Below the pieces are notes generated by a model that saw nothing but the letters and a program-made list of their open reading frames with translations, ran no database searches and was not told the origin of the DNA. Below, one piece after another: positions 39,201 to 54,031 of a stretch of 64,000 nt of DNA. Numbering within the stretch: position 1 is the stretch's first letter; the number at the start of each line of letters is the position of its first letter. Origin of the DNA: Trochalopteron elliotii. Lineage: Eukaryota > Chordata > Aves > Passeriformes > Leiothrichidae. The stretch spans positions 1-64,000 of the forward strand of contig JANPWX010000359.1 of assembly GCA_024734555.1 (NCBI GenBank), given 5' to 3'. A program made the position numbers and the translations under genes.

Positions 39201-42200
39201 AGCAGCACTGCTGATGACACTGAAAACCAGAGGACATTCAGTATCAAAGAATCTACTCAGATAAAGATTTCTCTCGTGCCAACCAGCATTTACCAAGTTT
39301 TTTTCCTGGGCTAAGGTTAATCCAACTGGTTTTGGGCAATATTTTGTATCATTAAAAGGATCTAGGAAAGCAAGAAAATTGTTCTGTCAGGTTCCAGTAA
39401 AAATGAAAAAACTTAGAACCAAGTCGTATATCAACTCTGCAAGGCAAACACCTAATCTGTGTATTTCTTCAGAAGACAAAGATTGCTTTTAACAGCTACA
39501 CTTTAAGTAAACAGGCATGCCCCAGTATAAGCTGATTTTATCACATACAGACAGAGAGGAGTGTTCGGCATCACCATGAATATAAGTTACAATACTCCTA
39601 GAATGCTTCTCATGAGTCACTCATCTGAACTCCTCTGCTGTTTCCTCCCCACTCCTGAGGGAATGAGGTGGAGTCAGGAAAAAGAACAGTCTAAAGCAAG
39701 AAATTAGTACCTTTCTTCCCAGTTTATTCCAGAGCATCTGCATCTGCAGAATAGTTTTAACCCCTGGACTCCACAGTTCTGCTTCTAAGGACAAGCAAAA
39801 CAGCTCTGCTTGCATCTCCTGATACCATAGGCAATTCCTACTTTTTTCTCATGCAATTATACAGCCTCTGTTAATCTAAAGGACTATTTACTATTTAAAG
39901 AACATATCATCTTTGAACACTTGGCAATTAATAAAATCCAGTATCTGAACAGTCATTTCAGTTGAAACTGAAACACAAATACAAATAAGAAAAATAATCC
40001 AGCATTCATTCTATTTTTTCTCAATTGGAGCAACATAAGAAAAATTAATAATAAAAAAGTCTGTGATTCAGACAAACTTCAGTTGTATACTTAAACACTC
40101 TGTAACATGTTAAAAATATCATCTGATCAAAGAGCAATAAAGCACCTTGAAAGTGTTAAAACTCTACTAAGCAATTTTCTTTTTAAGACTTCACTTTTAC
40201 AAGTCTGAACAATACACTTCCAGACAAACTCTTGGCTGAAGGACCATACAGCCATCATAGCCACCAATTATTTCTGGTGTCCAAAATATGGAGTCTAGCA
40301 ATCAAACTGTGCACAGACCAAAACCCAGAAAAGCAAATGCAACTCCTATTTCTCTTAAAAGAAAGTGAAAACATGAGAGTCCTGCATCTTCCAACGTGTT
40401 TTCTAGCTAGGATAACACCCAGCACACTTTCCTTTTAGCCAGATTTAAACTCACTGGCTGGAGGGGATACCTTGTGCACTTTCAGTGTACTACCCTGTAA
40501 TCAAAATCAACAATTCAATCTTACATTAACACACAGTACATAAAAGAAGTCCTCCAGTCTGTCTGAATTCATGGTCTCAAGGTACTTTGTAGAAAATGTG
40601 CTCAGATTTATCCGCTGCACCCAACGGCAGCCACCTCTCTGTCTTTTGAGAAACAGAAGGCAGCTATTACATCCAACAGCTTTTCTAAATAACAACTACG
40701 CCAGTCTGATGGTGGTATTGTCAGACTTGTAAAACTGACTAGAAGTCAGAACAACTCCTGTTACAGGGAAGAGAGACCACAAAGAGGTGCATCTATCCAT
40801 ACAGAGTTAAGGTATAGGAATAGTCAAGGTAAGTTTGCATCCATGATGACAAAGAAAGATCTTGACAAACTACTTTAGCTACTGTGGCATGGATTTTGGA
40901 CAGAAGACAGGTTGCTTTTTAAGCAGTTTTTCTTTTTGGGAGAAGGTAAGTGAAAGAAGATGACTTCTCTTGGAAAATGGAGAAGATATTATCTTAAAAT
41001 ACCCGTTTAGTGAAAGAGAGAAGCAGGCAAAACACTTCAGCATTTGTTAAACCCACACAAACACAAAATTATTAGCTGTACACTTCAGGTTTTTCTAAGC
41101 ATGACAGCTTTTAAAAATGTTTTCATAATACAAAAAGCAAGGCCCACAGGTTTGTTAAAAGTATTTCCACCTGTTGGCAGAGCAGAGGCAGAAAAGACAC
41201 TGATAGGAGCAATTCTTCTGGCCTCCTTAGCTCCTTCCAGCTCAGATCATGTCCACGGCCAATTTTGGTTTTTGGCACTGAAAATGGCATCAATTACAAT
41301 AATAACCACAGTGTCCTTCCAGGAATAATTACTGAGGGCAGCAATTTCAGCTGTGCACACCAGCTCTAAAAGCAGAGTCAACGAAAACAAAACAGAAATC
41401 AAAGGCTCAGTCTCAGCAGTCCCCATTTGCTCTTTGACAACCACCCTCTCCCAGCACACCCAGCCTGTTGCTGGGAGGTGAGGCTGGACAGGAACGCCAA
41501 CAAGAGCAGAGCAAAAATAAAAACCAAGACACATTGGAAGACCAGCCCACTGTCACAGCTGGCACTGACAGCCTGACGTTTCAGGGAACAATGCTATTAC
41601 ATTTTCCCAAGGAGAAGAAACAGGTAGCTTGGCTGGAGCAAATGAACGACTGCAGAACTCCTAATCATAGTTTTATATCATCTATCACCTTGCTTTGAAA
41701 GTGTTTATACCAATACTGTACACACTCCTATAAATTAACTAAAATATGATCCTACTAAATTATATGAGTGCAGCTGGTAAAACAACTAAGTGAATTCCCT
41801 TTGGGCCTGTGGGCGCATACGCTGAGAAGAATTAGTGCACCTCCTTTGATCTACTTTTGTACTGATCTATAGTCATGCTCAAGATGAACAGAGGAAGTGC
41901 TGATTTTACATATTTCCTCTTTGAAAATTTCTTCCTGCAATACTGTTCCCGCAGAGAAAAAAAAGAATCAAACTCATTATTCATTACAGAAAATGAGCCC
42001 ACATCACAGAAGGTCAACATAACATTGCCTTATTTTTCACCATGCAAAAGGTTTGCTCTTCCCTCTTCAGTATGAATGAAGGGGTTTGTGAATAGCATAT
42101 GGGATTCAAGGACAGACACTATAACACACAAGAGCACAACAAGCCTCTCAGAGACTGCATCCTTGAATACCAGAAATACCTTGGGATTTTCTAATGTATG

Positions 42201-45200
42201 GCATAACAGGCTTCTTTTGTCTCTGATGCACTGAAACCAATTCTCTATGCTTGTATCCCAAGGAAAAGAAGCAATTCTCACCTGGCAGCTGCTTACCCAA
42301 AAAAACCCTGAGTGTGATCTTTCATTGCTATATGGGAAAAGAAGAAGTCCCAATTTCCCTGGATTTGTATGCTTTTCTGGTTTGTTTTTGAACAAACTGC
42401 TGTTTCTCCAGCAGATGATTAGGAACACGTTACATTTGGTCTGTACAGCTCAGCTTCCCCACAGAGGCTCATTTAGCTGGATGGGCTATAAACCAATAAC
42501 CTTTATCCTTTGCTCTTTTTCTAACCTTGGTTCTTTCGCTGGAAGGCTGGAAACCCCCTTAAAGGAAAGGCAGCACAATGCAAAACACCCAAATTCAGCA
42601 CTGGACAGTGCTGGTGTTGAGATTGAAAATGAGGAGGTTCTCACTTGGAGCCAAGAAATTTGGCATAAAGTTTATCATATCCTCATTAAAACTCTGCTGG
42701 GCTACCATGCTGCTGAGCTGCTGAAGAAGAAGGAAATGGTAGTCAGGTAGATTTCTAGAAATGAGAATTGCTCTGCTGCCTATGGTGAGTAACCACTCTG
42801 ATTCAATCCCAATCTCCACTATATTGATGACATATAAAACCCTTCACTGGAGCATGTTTGATGAGCTTGGGATGACAGACAAATCAGTTAGTCCTTTCCA
42901 CGTCACATCAAGGTTATCCCCCTAATACCATTCTTTAACACAGACATGTTGATTCTTTTCCTTTTCCCTTTCTCCTTCCCCTGTAAAATTCACTAGCTAA
43001 CTATTTTTTTCAGTACCATTTCAGTTAACACTGGAGTATGCATCCTTTTTGATGCTCCAAGTCATGTAGAAAGAACAAGGAAACCTGAAACTGGCGCTAA
43101 GAGCATATGAAGCTACAGAGGAGATGTGGGTTCATAAAAAACACCTCAGTTTTGGAAGATAGGAACAGTAGCAGGCAGCCATATAAAAATCTAACACAAA
43201 TTCTAGTGTTCTACAAGACATTCTATGCACTTGAAAAGCAGTTCTCATGACTGAATTTTTATCCTGTACCACTTAACACATTTTAGGCAGAAAAATCAAG
43301 TCAGTTATGCCAGTCAGAAGAGGACTTTCAAAGTTTTATGCCACCAACCACATCAATCCCTGTGGCTAAGTTGCCATCGTTACAAATGTTTGCTTTTATA
43401 CATTTGTCAGAAGTTCCTATGGAATTCCCGCATGACCAAAATCAGCAGCGGCTGGGAGTGCTCCACCAACATTTAGGAACTTGAGTCAGAAACACACACC
43501 ACTTCCACTCAGACTATTATCTGGGAAACACTAAAAAAAATGATTCATACCATTTTGAGCCATGGAAGGGAGGAAACAAACAGCATATTCAACTATTTAA
43601 ATCCTTCACTGATGAGTCACATCAGTTTAGAACATTTCCAGAACCAGTTGCTTTTCTCAAGTAACAAACACCAGTTGCCTATTCAAAAAAATAAACAACA
43701 CTGACAGACCTGCTTTCAACAGAACCATTCAATGATCAAAGAATTAGTAAAAAGGAAAGAGTTGGAATTTTTTTTTTTGCCCTCCCCTCTGCTTCCAAAG
43801 CACAAAACTTAAAGAAGTTCAGTGGATCTATCTCTGTTAGTCAAGGTCAGAAAGCTCATTGACTTCCAACTGTTAATTATGCTTATTTAAGTTTGATTTT
43901 AGCAGTATTTGCAAGAATCAGCTTGGATATGCTGCTACAGCAAACAGTCCATTACCTGTCTCACTTCAGCAATATTAGCCGGGTTTTATCTTAGTCCATG
44001 TTTTGCTTGGATTCACAGTTGTGTTATTTCAGCAGCAAATACTAACAAAATGTTAATCCAGTCACAGAAGCAAGAAGATATAACCAATTAAGAGTGAGAA
44101 GCAACGAACACCCTGTGAAAAACTAAGAACCAGAGCAGAGCAATGCATCCAAAGAAGTGTTAAACAGCACTCACTGGCTTCAGTGGTTAATTGACCAAAA
44201 GGGGAAATAGCACAGGTTGGACTGAGGAACAAAGATAAAACCTAAGTAGGAGCAACTATACAGCACAGGCTGCTTTACCTCTGCTAGAAGGGCATCAGGA
44301 AGAGAACACTTCCAAATCTGACCATCTTAGGGAAGGAAAGTTTACTCGGCTTCAAATGCATGTCTGCTATTCACTCAGTCTGATAAGTAAAAGAATTAAA
44401 ATGCATTATCTATCTATATCAGGAAACTAGAATGACAGAGTGATAGCAGCATGTATTTTCTAAGAGGACCACATAATTTCTGCTATTCAAATTTCTGCTA
44501 TTTCTGCTCTGATTTTGTTAAGAAGAAAAGGACTACAAAATCTGCTCATTCAAAATACTTATTCAATACCTTTGTCATTACTGAAAGTCTCCTAGTAGAA
44601 AGTTGCATGAGTCTGTAATACTGAGGGGAGGAAGAGGCTGAATTATTTCATAGCTCTAAAAGAAAACAGAAAAACTGTGGCCTTTAAAAGTTTCTGTTCA
44701 GATTTTCCTACTCATTAGTCATGTGATGGTACAATCTGCCTACAACCCAGTCTCCCCCTCCCTGTTCCACCCAGGGATGAGTGTTGTTGCAGGGACAGAG
44801 GAGGTGAAAAGGGGGGCACACTTTAATGGTGAGGGCTTTTTTCCCAGGATGGAGTTTGGGAGGGAAAGGTCCTGAACACATTAAAATTTTTTAGAAGATT
44901 TAGAAGTTTTCTCTTAAAGAAAGCTTTCTCAAAATCAGTTCTCTCTTGCAGAAGAGTTATAAGAGTTGGAACAAACTTTTAAATAAATAATTGTTATAAT
45001 ACTAAAAATGCATATAACATTCCTACGAGTGCAATGCTTTTAATTCAGTTTTGAATAGATAGGAATAGACTGTGACCACAGAAGCCACAGTTCAGCTGGC
45101 TTGCTCACATGTGAAATTTTGGTTTCCATACATACCAGGAACTCAAAATACTGTATGTAAGCGAGCAAAATGAATCCCAGTTGCTATGGATACCACATTT

Positions 45201-45437
45201 TATTTTTCTTTCTTCAGTATGTAAACAGTCAGTGTCACTGTACGCAAATTATTTTGATTACCTTTAAAATAGTGTGTGTCAATAGCTGCCTCAAGCATCA
45301 GAATTTGCTGCTTGGGGAAAGCTAAACTTCCTAGAAGTTTCTAGGAACCCCTTACATCTCCCTCATGTCCAAGAAAAAGCTCCTGTCTGGCAACTGAAAA
45401 CACTCTATAAAACACAGCTGGATAAAATCCCCATATT

Positions 45438-45451
45438 CACACACACACACA
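45438..45451 (+). repeat. (AC)n dinucleotide microsatellite
   Basis: A short CA/AC run of seven units followed by ATACAGG. Confidence 0.85.
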
Positions 45452-48400
45452 TACAGGCACTAGTACAGGACGAGAGAGCTCATCTAAAACTTCTGCAGCT
45501 GCCAAAATAGATGTGGCTTTTCCCAAACTGAGCAAGGAGAAACACAGCTGCAGACAAAAATCTTCTCTGCCTGCTTCAAACCTTCCAAGGAGTTCTCCCC
45601 ACAATGCCCCCAAGGGAAGCAGCTCTCAGGAGGGCTCTTACACATTGCGACAGAATAAGAGCATGTACACAACCTTCACTACTTAGTCACTTTTCCTATC
45701 AATTTTTCAATTCTGTATTTAAAAGATTAAAAAGCACTTTGTTTAAAAAGCCTGTTACCAAATGAAGTTTCATAAAATGCAACAGAGTATTACTTTAGAA
45801 TGCTAATTAAATTCTTACCACTCTAGAAATCTGTTTGTTTGTTATTTCTAGGTTGCCTTTTTTTTTTTTTAAGTGACATTTGAAAAAGTGTATTAGTCTG
45901 ATTTTAACTACTGGTCACCAGACAGATTTTACTCCTCCCTTCCCCACATGATCCTTGCCACATTCACATCCCTTTCCTGAGCCAGCACATGCAGCTTGTA
46001 TGACCCAACTGTCCCTATTTACTTTTTTTTGCTGGTGAACTGTGTGAGCCAGCTCACCATGGGCCTGCAGCTGCCACAGAGCAGTGGGAGCATTCAGACT
46101 GCTCACTGCAACACACAGTGATGAGATGGCTTTGCAAACCCACACCCCACTGAGCTCCCTTAATCAACCTTGTATCAGAACTATTCCATTCCTTGTATTT
46201 TCCTTAAAATATCTCAAAACAGTTTTCATGACACCTGAACTTTTCCAAACTTGGACACTATTACAACGAAGTAAATCACTCCTTAAATTCTTTCCAATTA
46301 CACAAAACCATAGTTATGCAAAGAATTCTAAGTTTCTCCTCCCATGATTTAATACGTAAATTGCTCTGAGTAAATTTCCTTAAAAAAACAGGCGTTTTGC
46401 TACATAGAAATTTCACAGATTGTGTTAATCAAACTGTCCCTACAGTACTAACAGAATTTATAAAGCATATGGCTTTATAAAGAAAATACTAGAGAATTTT
46501 AGGGCCCAGACTCCAAAAAAAGCAGACAAAACCAATTATGTATCCAGAATCCACACGCAAGCAATTTATATATTAAATACAAGTATAACAAGGTAGTTAC
46601 AACTTTTACACAATTATCCATACATGATCTAAAACTTTTGAAGCTGGGGGGGGTTTGTATTTCTTTTTCAAGGATTATTTTGGGCTTCATGTCTTCCAAA
46701 ATCTTCCTAACACTGCATTCAATGAGTGATTTATTCAATTAAGACGACACCTAGAGGAGAACTTGCAAAGTAAATTTTGGCATTCTTAAGAGCCAACAAA
46801 TTGCATTATAAAGGAATATTATCATATAGAATCAGAAAGATGGTATCAAAACACAATACGTAATACACAAAACACATGAGCTGCATATTACTTATTCAAA
46901 ATATTAAGTAAATTAACTTCTATAGACCCTTGCCTCTACAACTCGTTTAGGATTAGGTATTTTAGAACCTATAAAAAACCAAACACTACTCAGCAAATAA
47001 GTGGGTATAAAAAGGGAGAGAGTATTTGGTCAAGTTTTGTGGCAAAAACGAGACCACAGGGCATCCTTGTATGCAATTGTTTTCTGCCTCTTCTTTGCAA
47101 GACAACTTTTATTTTATAAAAGCATTATGAAAAACCAGTACCAGATTTCTATAAAATACAAGTGAAGACTTCAATATTTAGTAACAAGAAGTCAGTAATA
47201 TGGTTAGGAGTAGTCCTATTTGTCTATATCTTACATACCAAGCTGGGGAGCACCTTCCCCAGAAAACACCTCATGCAACCACCATGCTCATAATGCAGGG
47301 TAACGAAGAGAGCACATCACTGAACTCATGAACTGGTTTGCAAACTAGAGTCTAGAAACACATCAACAAACTTACACATCTTGGTTAAAAAACACCACAT
47401 AACTATGAAAATGTAACCTTGAAGTCATGCAGATATAAATTTAAATTTATAGCCTTGACTCAGCTGTTGTAACCTTCTGCCTTAGAGATTATTTCAGGCC
47501 CTAGGAAATAAAGGCATCAACTATTTTTTCAGAAGTGTTGATCACCCAAGTTTCTTTTTAGATGTACACTGACACCTCATGGCCATTTAAAAAATACTTA
47601 AGGTCTATGCTCTCTTAGTTCTGTTTTTCTCTCTTTTTTAAAAACTCCAATTAAGTTCTTTTCCTTTTAATGAAACATCGTCCTCTTTAGAAATGTCAAT
47701 CTTTAGATGACATTATTTGGTCCATTGCTCCTTTTCTCTTAGTAAGAAACTATTTTGCATTGATTTTTGATAAGCAGTGAGGAACTCTGCCCTCCCCCAA
47801 ACACTGAATCATGGAAGACAGAAGGACAAGGTATCTCTTCTCTTTCAGCTTCAGACCCTGCAAACTGCAGAGAAGCAACCACAGCCACTGTAACTCTTGC
47901 CAGAACAGAGAGACCAGGAAGATAAACAGGACTACTGCCACATGAAGAATGAGGCCGAAAATGTTCCTGCCCAAATGACAGAAATAATATCTGGATAAAT
48001 TTCTGGCACTATGCAAAAGTCTTTTACTCTTTGAAGTACATGAAAACCTTCAAAGTTACACACATGATTACCTAAGAATATTAATAAAATTCATTATTTC
48101 CTCCAGATTCTCATACTGGAAGCTGAAATGTGTTACTTTTCACGCTTTCCAACAGGGTGACATGCATGGAAAAAACCCGAAACCTCTACCATTTCTTCCT
48201 TCTTGATTGAGAACTCTGTGGCATATCTATATGAATAACCAAGTCACACACTACATATCTCAAGACTGATAATCTGACAAACTACTCCTTCCTAACTAAA
48301 ATTCTAAAGTCTTCAACTGTGAAAAATAAAGAGTAATATATATGTAATAGGCCTGTAATGTTATTTGCTAGAGGTATTACCAACTCATTTAAAATACTGT

Positions 48401-49370
48401 AGAGCTAACTGAATTAACATTATCCAAAAAATATTAATATCCACAGAAAAAAACACTCATTCTTCTGAAATATTTATCTTTACCTAAATATGGAAGACAA
48501 AGCCATTTAGAGGACATTGTCTGTTCTTAAAAATGAAAAGCAGCTACATGATATCATTTCTTTAGAGATGCTACTTCAAATTTCTTGACCTTCTAAGAAA
48601 GAACAATTGAATTCTGTTCTCTAAAGTATTTATAACATTAATGAAAAGTTAATAACAAATTAATTAACAAAGTTAATATACAAAGTTACTATTTTGGCAA
48701 AATCTGAAAACTTACAATTTTTTAAAAATAAAATTATTAAAAACCAATGTAAAAATAAGCCTTTATTCCATCTCTTTACCAAGCCTAATGGAAAAGATTT
48801 TCAAGCATTTACTCTTTACTTAATACAAGCTTTGTTTTACAGATTTTGAAGTGGAATTCCTGTAGCATCAAAACATGAACAAAAAGGACAAAAAGATTCA
48901 CTTTCCATATCAGAGAAACATCCAACCTTCTTGTCCCACAGAACTCGTGGCTTTAACAGAGATGGAACAAGCAAACTGCCAGTCAGCATATTTTTACAAC
49001 ACATTCCCTCCCACCCCTGCTAAAAAGCAGCAGCTGATAAATTCCATTCATCATGGAAGGGAGCTTATTTTTCAGTCATTACTATCACCATCTGGTCAGC
49101 AGCAAGGGAAATATCACAAGTAGTCACTTAAAAGATTAAAATAAGGTCATCTTGAAGTGCACACTGGAGAAAGAATCCAAGGTAACACACCTAAAAAGAA
49201 AATTCATTTTGCTCCCTATTATTTGCATTAAAGAGCTACCACAACATCTGCACAAATGTTAGACCACACATACTAAGTGCCACAGGCATCCAGCTTTTTA
49301 ACTCAGCCAAAATTCAGACTCAAGCTTTCTGTACCAGGTGCCAGAATCAGTTGAAAAATATATGGAAGAG

Positions 49371-49432
49371 AAAAAATTTTAAAAACCCAAACAAATAAAC
49401 AAAACAAAAAAAAAAAAACCCAACCAAATCAA
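49371..49432 (+). repeat. A-rich / AAAC low-complexity tract
   Basis: Poly(A) interspersed with AAACCC, CAAATAAAC and CCAACC units, about 530 bp before the CR1 copy. It does not appear to be the tail of a recognised element. Confidence 0.75.
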
Positions 49433-49965
49433 CAATGAATCTCCAACCAGTATTACTGAGATTAGGAGAAAAAAAATTTGTCTTCATCTGTTTAATCCAC
49501 ACAGTAATTTAAGTTATAGCGCCCTAAGTGTTATATACCAGCACAATATTTTATAGCTGGTACTGAAAATTTGAAAGGTCAAAGAAAGAAACATGCACCA
49601 TTTTGGTACCCATTACACACAAATAATTGATATATTAAAGTCTCTTTTATCTGTACATGACCAATGTGTTTGGATAGCTTGTAGCTGTCTGGTGACCCAG
49701 TTTCCTGAATAATTTACCCCAAAAGAACAATTTCCAGGCATAAACAATTCCCATAACATGTATAAAGTGGACTGCATATTCCACCCAAAAACCAATCACT
49801 CATCTTTCAGTAGTGCATTTTGAAAATACTGTAGCTAGCACTGTATTTCCAGTATTTCTAAATAAGGACATGCATCACGTTTGTATTGGCACAAAAGAAA
49901 AAAAAGGTTTATCAGCTACCATGGTTTTCAGTTTCTAAACGAAACCACTATAATGCATCACCTTC

Positions 49966-50716
49966 ACAGCCAAGTGCAAAGTCCTACATGTGGGTTGGGG
50001 CAATCCCAAACACAAGTACAGACTGGGCTGAGAATGGATTGAGAGTAGCCCTGGGGAGAAAGACCCAGGTGTGTGGTGGACAAGAAGCTCATTGTAATCC
50101 AGCAGTGTGTGCTTGCAGCACAGAGAGCCAAATGTGTCCCAGGCTCCATCAAAAGCTGCATGGCCAGCAGGCCAAGGGAGGTGATTCTCCCCCTCTGCTC
50201 TGCCCTACTGCACCCCACCTGGAGTGCTGTGTCCTGTTCTGGGACCCCCAGCACAACAAAGACTTTGACCTGCTGGACCAAGCCCTGGGAAGAGCCATTA
50301 AGGTGATCACACAAAACAGTCACACCTCTCCTACAGGCTGAGAAAGTTGGGGTTGCTCAGCCTGAAGAAGAGAAGGCTCCACAAGAGACCTTAGAGCAGC
50401 CTTCCAGGACCTAAAGAGGGCCTAGAAGAAAGCTGGAAAGCTTTTCACAAGGGTATGGAGTAATAGGACAAGGAGGAATGGCCTTAAAGTGAAGGAGGGC
50501 AGGTTCAGACTAGATATTAGGAAAAAATTCTTTTCTATAAGGGTGGTGAGGTACAGGTTTCCCAGAGAGGCTGTGGACCCCCCATCCCGGAGGTGTTCAA
50601 GAGCTGGCTGGCTCAAGCTCTGAACAACCTGGTCTAGTGGGAGGTGTCCTTGCCCGTGGAAGGGGCATTGGAACTGGATGAACTTCTAGGTCCCTTCCAA
50701 CTCAAATGATTCTATA
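49966..50716 (+). mobile_element. CR1 LINE, 5'-truncated, 3' end intact-looking
   Basis: About 750 bp match the 3' part of an avian CR1 (chicken repeat 1) non-LTR retrotransposon. They include the end of the reverse-transcriptase ORF, where the plus strand encodes HLECCVLFWDPQHNKDFDLL, the conserved CR1 pattern of HLEYCVQFW..Q.KKD..LL. Typical CR1 phrases follow, such as GGTTGCTCAGCCTGAAGAAG, and the element ends CCAACTCAAATGATTCTATA, a CR1 3' terminus. The frame is broken by substitutions and shifts, so the copy is dead. It lies antisense to ANKRD28. The plus-strand frame at 49886-50341 is a relic of this ORF, extended into flanking DNA, and is not a host gene. Confidence 0.93.
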
Positions 50717-53700
50717 CAGGGAAAGAGATCAATGGATTCCTCTCTCCTTGGGGAAAATAAGAAAGGTTCTTGGAAGCACTTCAACAATACTATGAACAAT
50801 TTTACTCTTGGAAACCAGTGAAAGTATAGCCACTTTTCTCCCTGTGGGGACTAACTTAAAGCATAGCCCTCAGAAAGGTACAATGACGCAGGCCCCTACT
50901 GGGCTTCACCACACAGTACCAAATCAGGATGCAAAAGTGACTGCATAGACTGATGGGAGCAGGCAGAGATTCTGCAAACCTCAGTATGTTCCCTACTAAG
51001 GGATGCCTATTTTTAATCTAATTACAGTCCTGTACCAGTGAACTGAAGCACTTCTGGGTTTTGGGGTTTTTGCTGGTTCTACTTTTTTTGTATGTATTTT
51101 TTGTAGGATTTTTTTACAGTTTCTACCAGTTGCAGGAGTTTATAAGTATCAATAAAATTGTTCTGATTCAAGAAGAAAAAAAACCCAAATTACTCACGCT
51201 AGCCAGAAGGTAGGAACTTCTCATATATTCAAATGTGTACCAGTTACAGCAGTTGCACAGCTTCTCAGTGAAAAGTCAGTTTTATGAGGGTAGGGCAGGG
51301 GAGGCAGATGAACAAAACAACCAATACAATTATAATACCCAGCCCCTATACAAATCTTGATGCTTCTCAATCATTAGGCTACTTGACCTGACTTTATATG
51401 CAAAGTTTACAACTTTCTGGGGCAAGCAGATTCAAAAAGATGCACCTTCTTCCCCAGTGATAGCAGAGAAAATTATAAGATAGAATTCCTTATAGAGGAG
51501 ACTTTTGAAAATATCAGTCACAGCCCAAAATAAATAGCTGCATAAACTGAACAGTTTGGGGAGGTAGTTCTAACCAAGATCTGAAAGAGTTCTGTGCACC
51601 ATTTCTATCCTGATGCTGAAAATGAGTTTGGCCATTGAATCAGATGAAATTCTGAATATAATTTACCTTGAAACCCTGGAAAGACACAATCATCCTAACC
51701 ACAGAATAACTACCACAAACTAAACACCTCTGTGCAAATCATAGCAACTACAGAAACATTCAGACAAAACAAAAGGAGTATAGTGGAACCATCTGAACCT
51801 ACTAGCCTCAACAGGAATGTGTCTTGCAAGAGGGCTTTAATCAAACAGTACCCATTTTAACAATTTTGCTGCAAATGCTGCAAATATAGTCAGGAATAGC
51901 CACAAGCAATACTTACCAACCAAAGACACTGTTAAGCCCTGCAAGTTAAGGGTCTTGCTGAACATCACTCACAAGGGAGGTGATTTTCCACTCACCCCAG
52001 CTGGGAAGCCCCAGCAACCAAACTCAGGCTCTGTATAGACAGGACCAGAAGTATCCCATTTGCTGGAGACATGGACTGCCAGGCTGTCCAAGGTCCCAAC
52101 AGAGACCAGCTCAACAGAGACCAGGGTGAGATCAGCTCTGTGTGGGCTGTGAAAAGCAAATGAGTCCTACTTGCTTCAGTTTCATAAACAGACTTGTCCA
52201 TATGGAGCTCCAAGACAAATCACAGCTTTTGGGTTTGATTTTGAAAGTCACATGTTTAAGCAGTAGAAATGCATGGAGAAAGAAGGATTACTGTATAAGC
52301 ATGAAAGGTCTCAATAAACTAAGTGAGGGTCATGTCCCACACCATTAAACCAAACAACTGAAACTACCATTTCATGACAATCTTCCTCATCCAGTACAAG
52401 AAAATTGTTGAGACTGGAGAGAGAAGTACTGAAACTACTTCCTCATACATCCAGCAACAATTTCTCTGTTTAGAAATCTATGATAATATCATGAACTTTT
52501 AGAATGCAAAGTTCTACCAAAATTGTCCTAATATCGTTGTTAGTGCTCCCAGAACTTGGTGCTTTCAAACAGAAATAATACAAACAATGCACCTTTTCAT
52601 TATTGGCAAGAAGTATTCCTGCTGTTTGTTTCTATGTCACAGTCTACTCGGAGGTGGTATGTGGAACAGGGTAAGAACATGCTAAGCGACAACATTCTCC
52701 AATTTTCTAACCTGGTGGTAGCAACACAGAAAAATACCATGTAGCTGCTACTTCTTTCAAAGTAGAGGTCTTCTTCAATACAGAACCAGCACAGTAAAAA
52801 AAACCCCATATTAATTAGAACTCGTGAACATGCAGCCTGTTGGTCAAAACTGGCCTCCTCAGCTTCTGTTCAGCAGTAATAATCTCAAATTATGTACACT
52901 AGCTTCTCAGGTAAATTTACTTTTGAAGTAAAGCATTAAGAACTGCTTTTCCAAATATCCAGAATAGTTTACAAATAACCAGTTCTTCCTCAACAGAGAA
53001 GAAAAAGATGGGATTTACATATTCTCTAAGCTCTTATGATCTTTTCACTGTGCCAGGTTTACATATCTTTCCATCCATAAGTGGTTCAGCTTAGCAAGAG
53101 GAATCAACAAAAAAGAGCATAACAAAACTTAAAACTGTTTTGGCCCCCATCAAGAGCAAAGCAACTACTTGAGACCTATATTAAAAAAATTACAGAAAAC
53201 TTTCCCTGTTGGGAAAGAAGAGTGGTTTTATACCACTAAAGCAGTTATGCAAGCAAACTCTAATTTATAACTTTTGTGAACAGGGACTACTTTGTTCAAA
53301 GAATCCATAGATGATACTACACTGGCAATAGTAGCATAGGATAATCTCCTCTAGGGAGATTCTAGCCCCAGGGGAGAGCTTAACACTAATGCTCTTTTTA
53401 CAGTTTCAGAACTACTTTTTAAGTGCAAAGAGTCTAGATCTATTTTCCCACGCTAGGAGGAAGAAAGAAGCAGCTGAAATAGTCTAAACCAGAAGGCAAT
53501 AGACCAGTCAAGGGTCACTGTCACGGTTAAACAGGAAAACATCCTTCAGTTAAAAAAAAAATAAAAATTTGTCATTTCAAATGAAACAATGATGTTTAGT
53601 GTTGAAACTGAGACATATAAAACAGAGTTCAGAATCTGAAGCAAAACCCTCCCAACATATAAGAAATGACAACAAATGCAAAGCTAAAACACACCCATGG

Positions 53701-54031
53701 CACTAAAGCAGCAATGGAAATTACTTGTGTTCTCCTAAAGGCTTCCATCACCAGTGAACTTCTCTATCAACCTAAACCAATTTTTCTCATGGCCTTCTAC
53801 AATCCAGATACTATCAAAATAAATACAGTTAACAAAAAAAGTGCTGCCACAAACCAGATGACCTCACACAGTTTACTTGTTAAATTACAGGCATCACATC
53901 CTGACAAGTTTCACTCTTTTTTTGCTTATCCATTTTATTTACATGCCAAAATAGGTAGTTACAATAGTTACCTTTGTCCAAACACAAAGGACAGAAACAC
54001 TGCACACAAAACACAAGCTCAAGGTACTCAG

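Larger units (their letters stand above)
36231..49965. other. Upstream / probable first-intron sequence, no gene seen
   Basis: AT-rich, non-repetitive sequence with no exon that extends the ANKRD28 frame. The longest open frame, 42247-42750 on the plus strand (167 codons), has no recognisable domain and is probably chance. An (AC)n tract lies at 45438-45451 and a G run near 46646-46655. Whether this is intron 1 or intergenic depends on where the distal promoter lies. Confidence 0.6.

Noticed and set aside
42247..42750. 167-codon plus-strand open frame, longest in the window
   Set aside because: No recognisable domain, no repeat or family pattern, no splice context. The opposite strand is also open over much of it, as expected for chance in a non-coding region.
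49886..50341. 151-codon plus-strand open frame as a possible host gene
   Set aside because: It overlaps the decayed end of the CR1 reverse-transcriptase ORF and runs into flanking DNA; it is a transposon relic.
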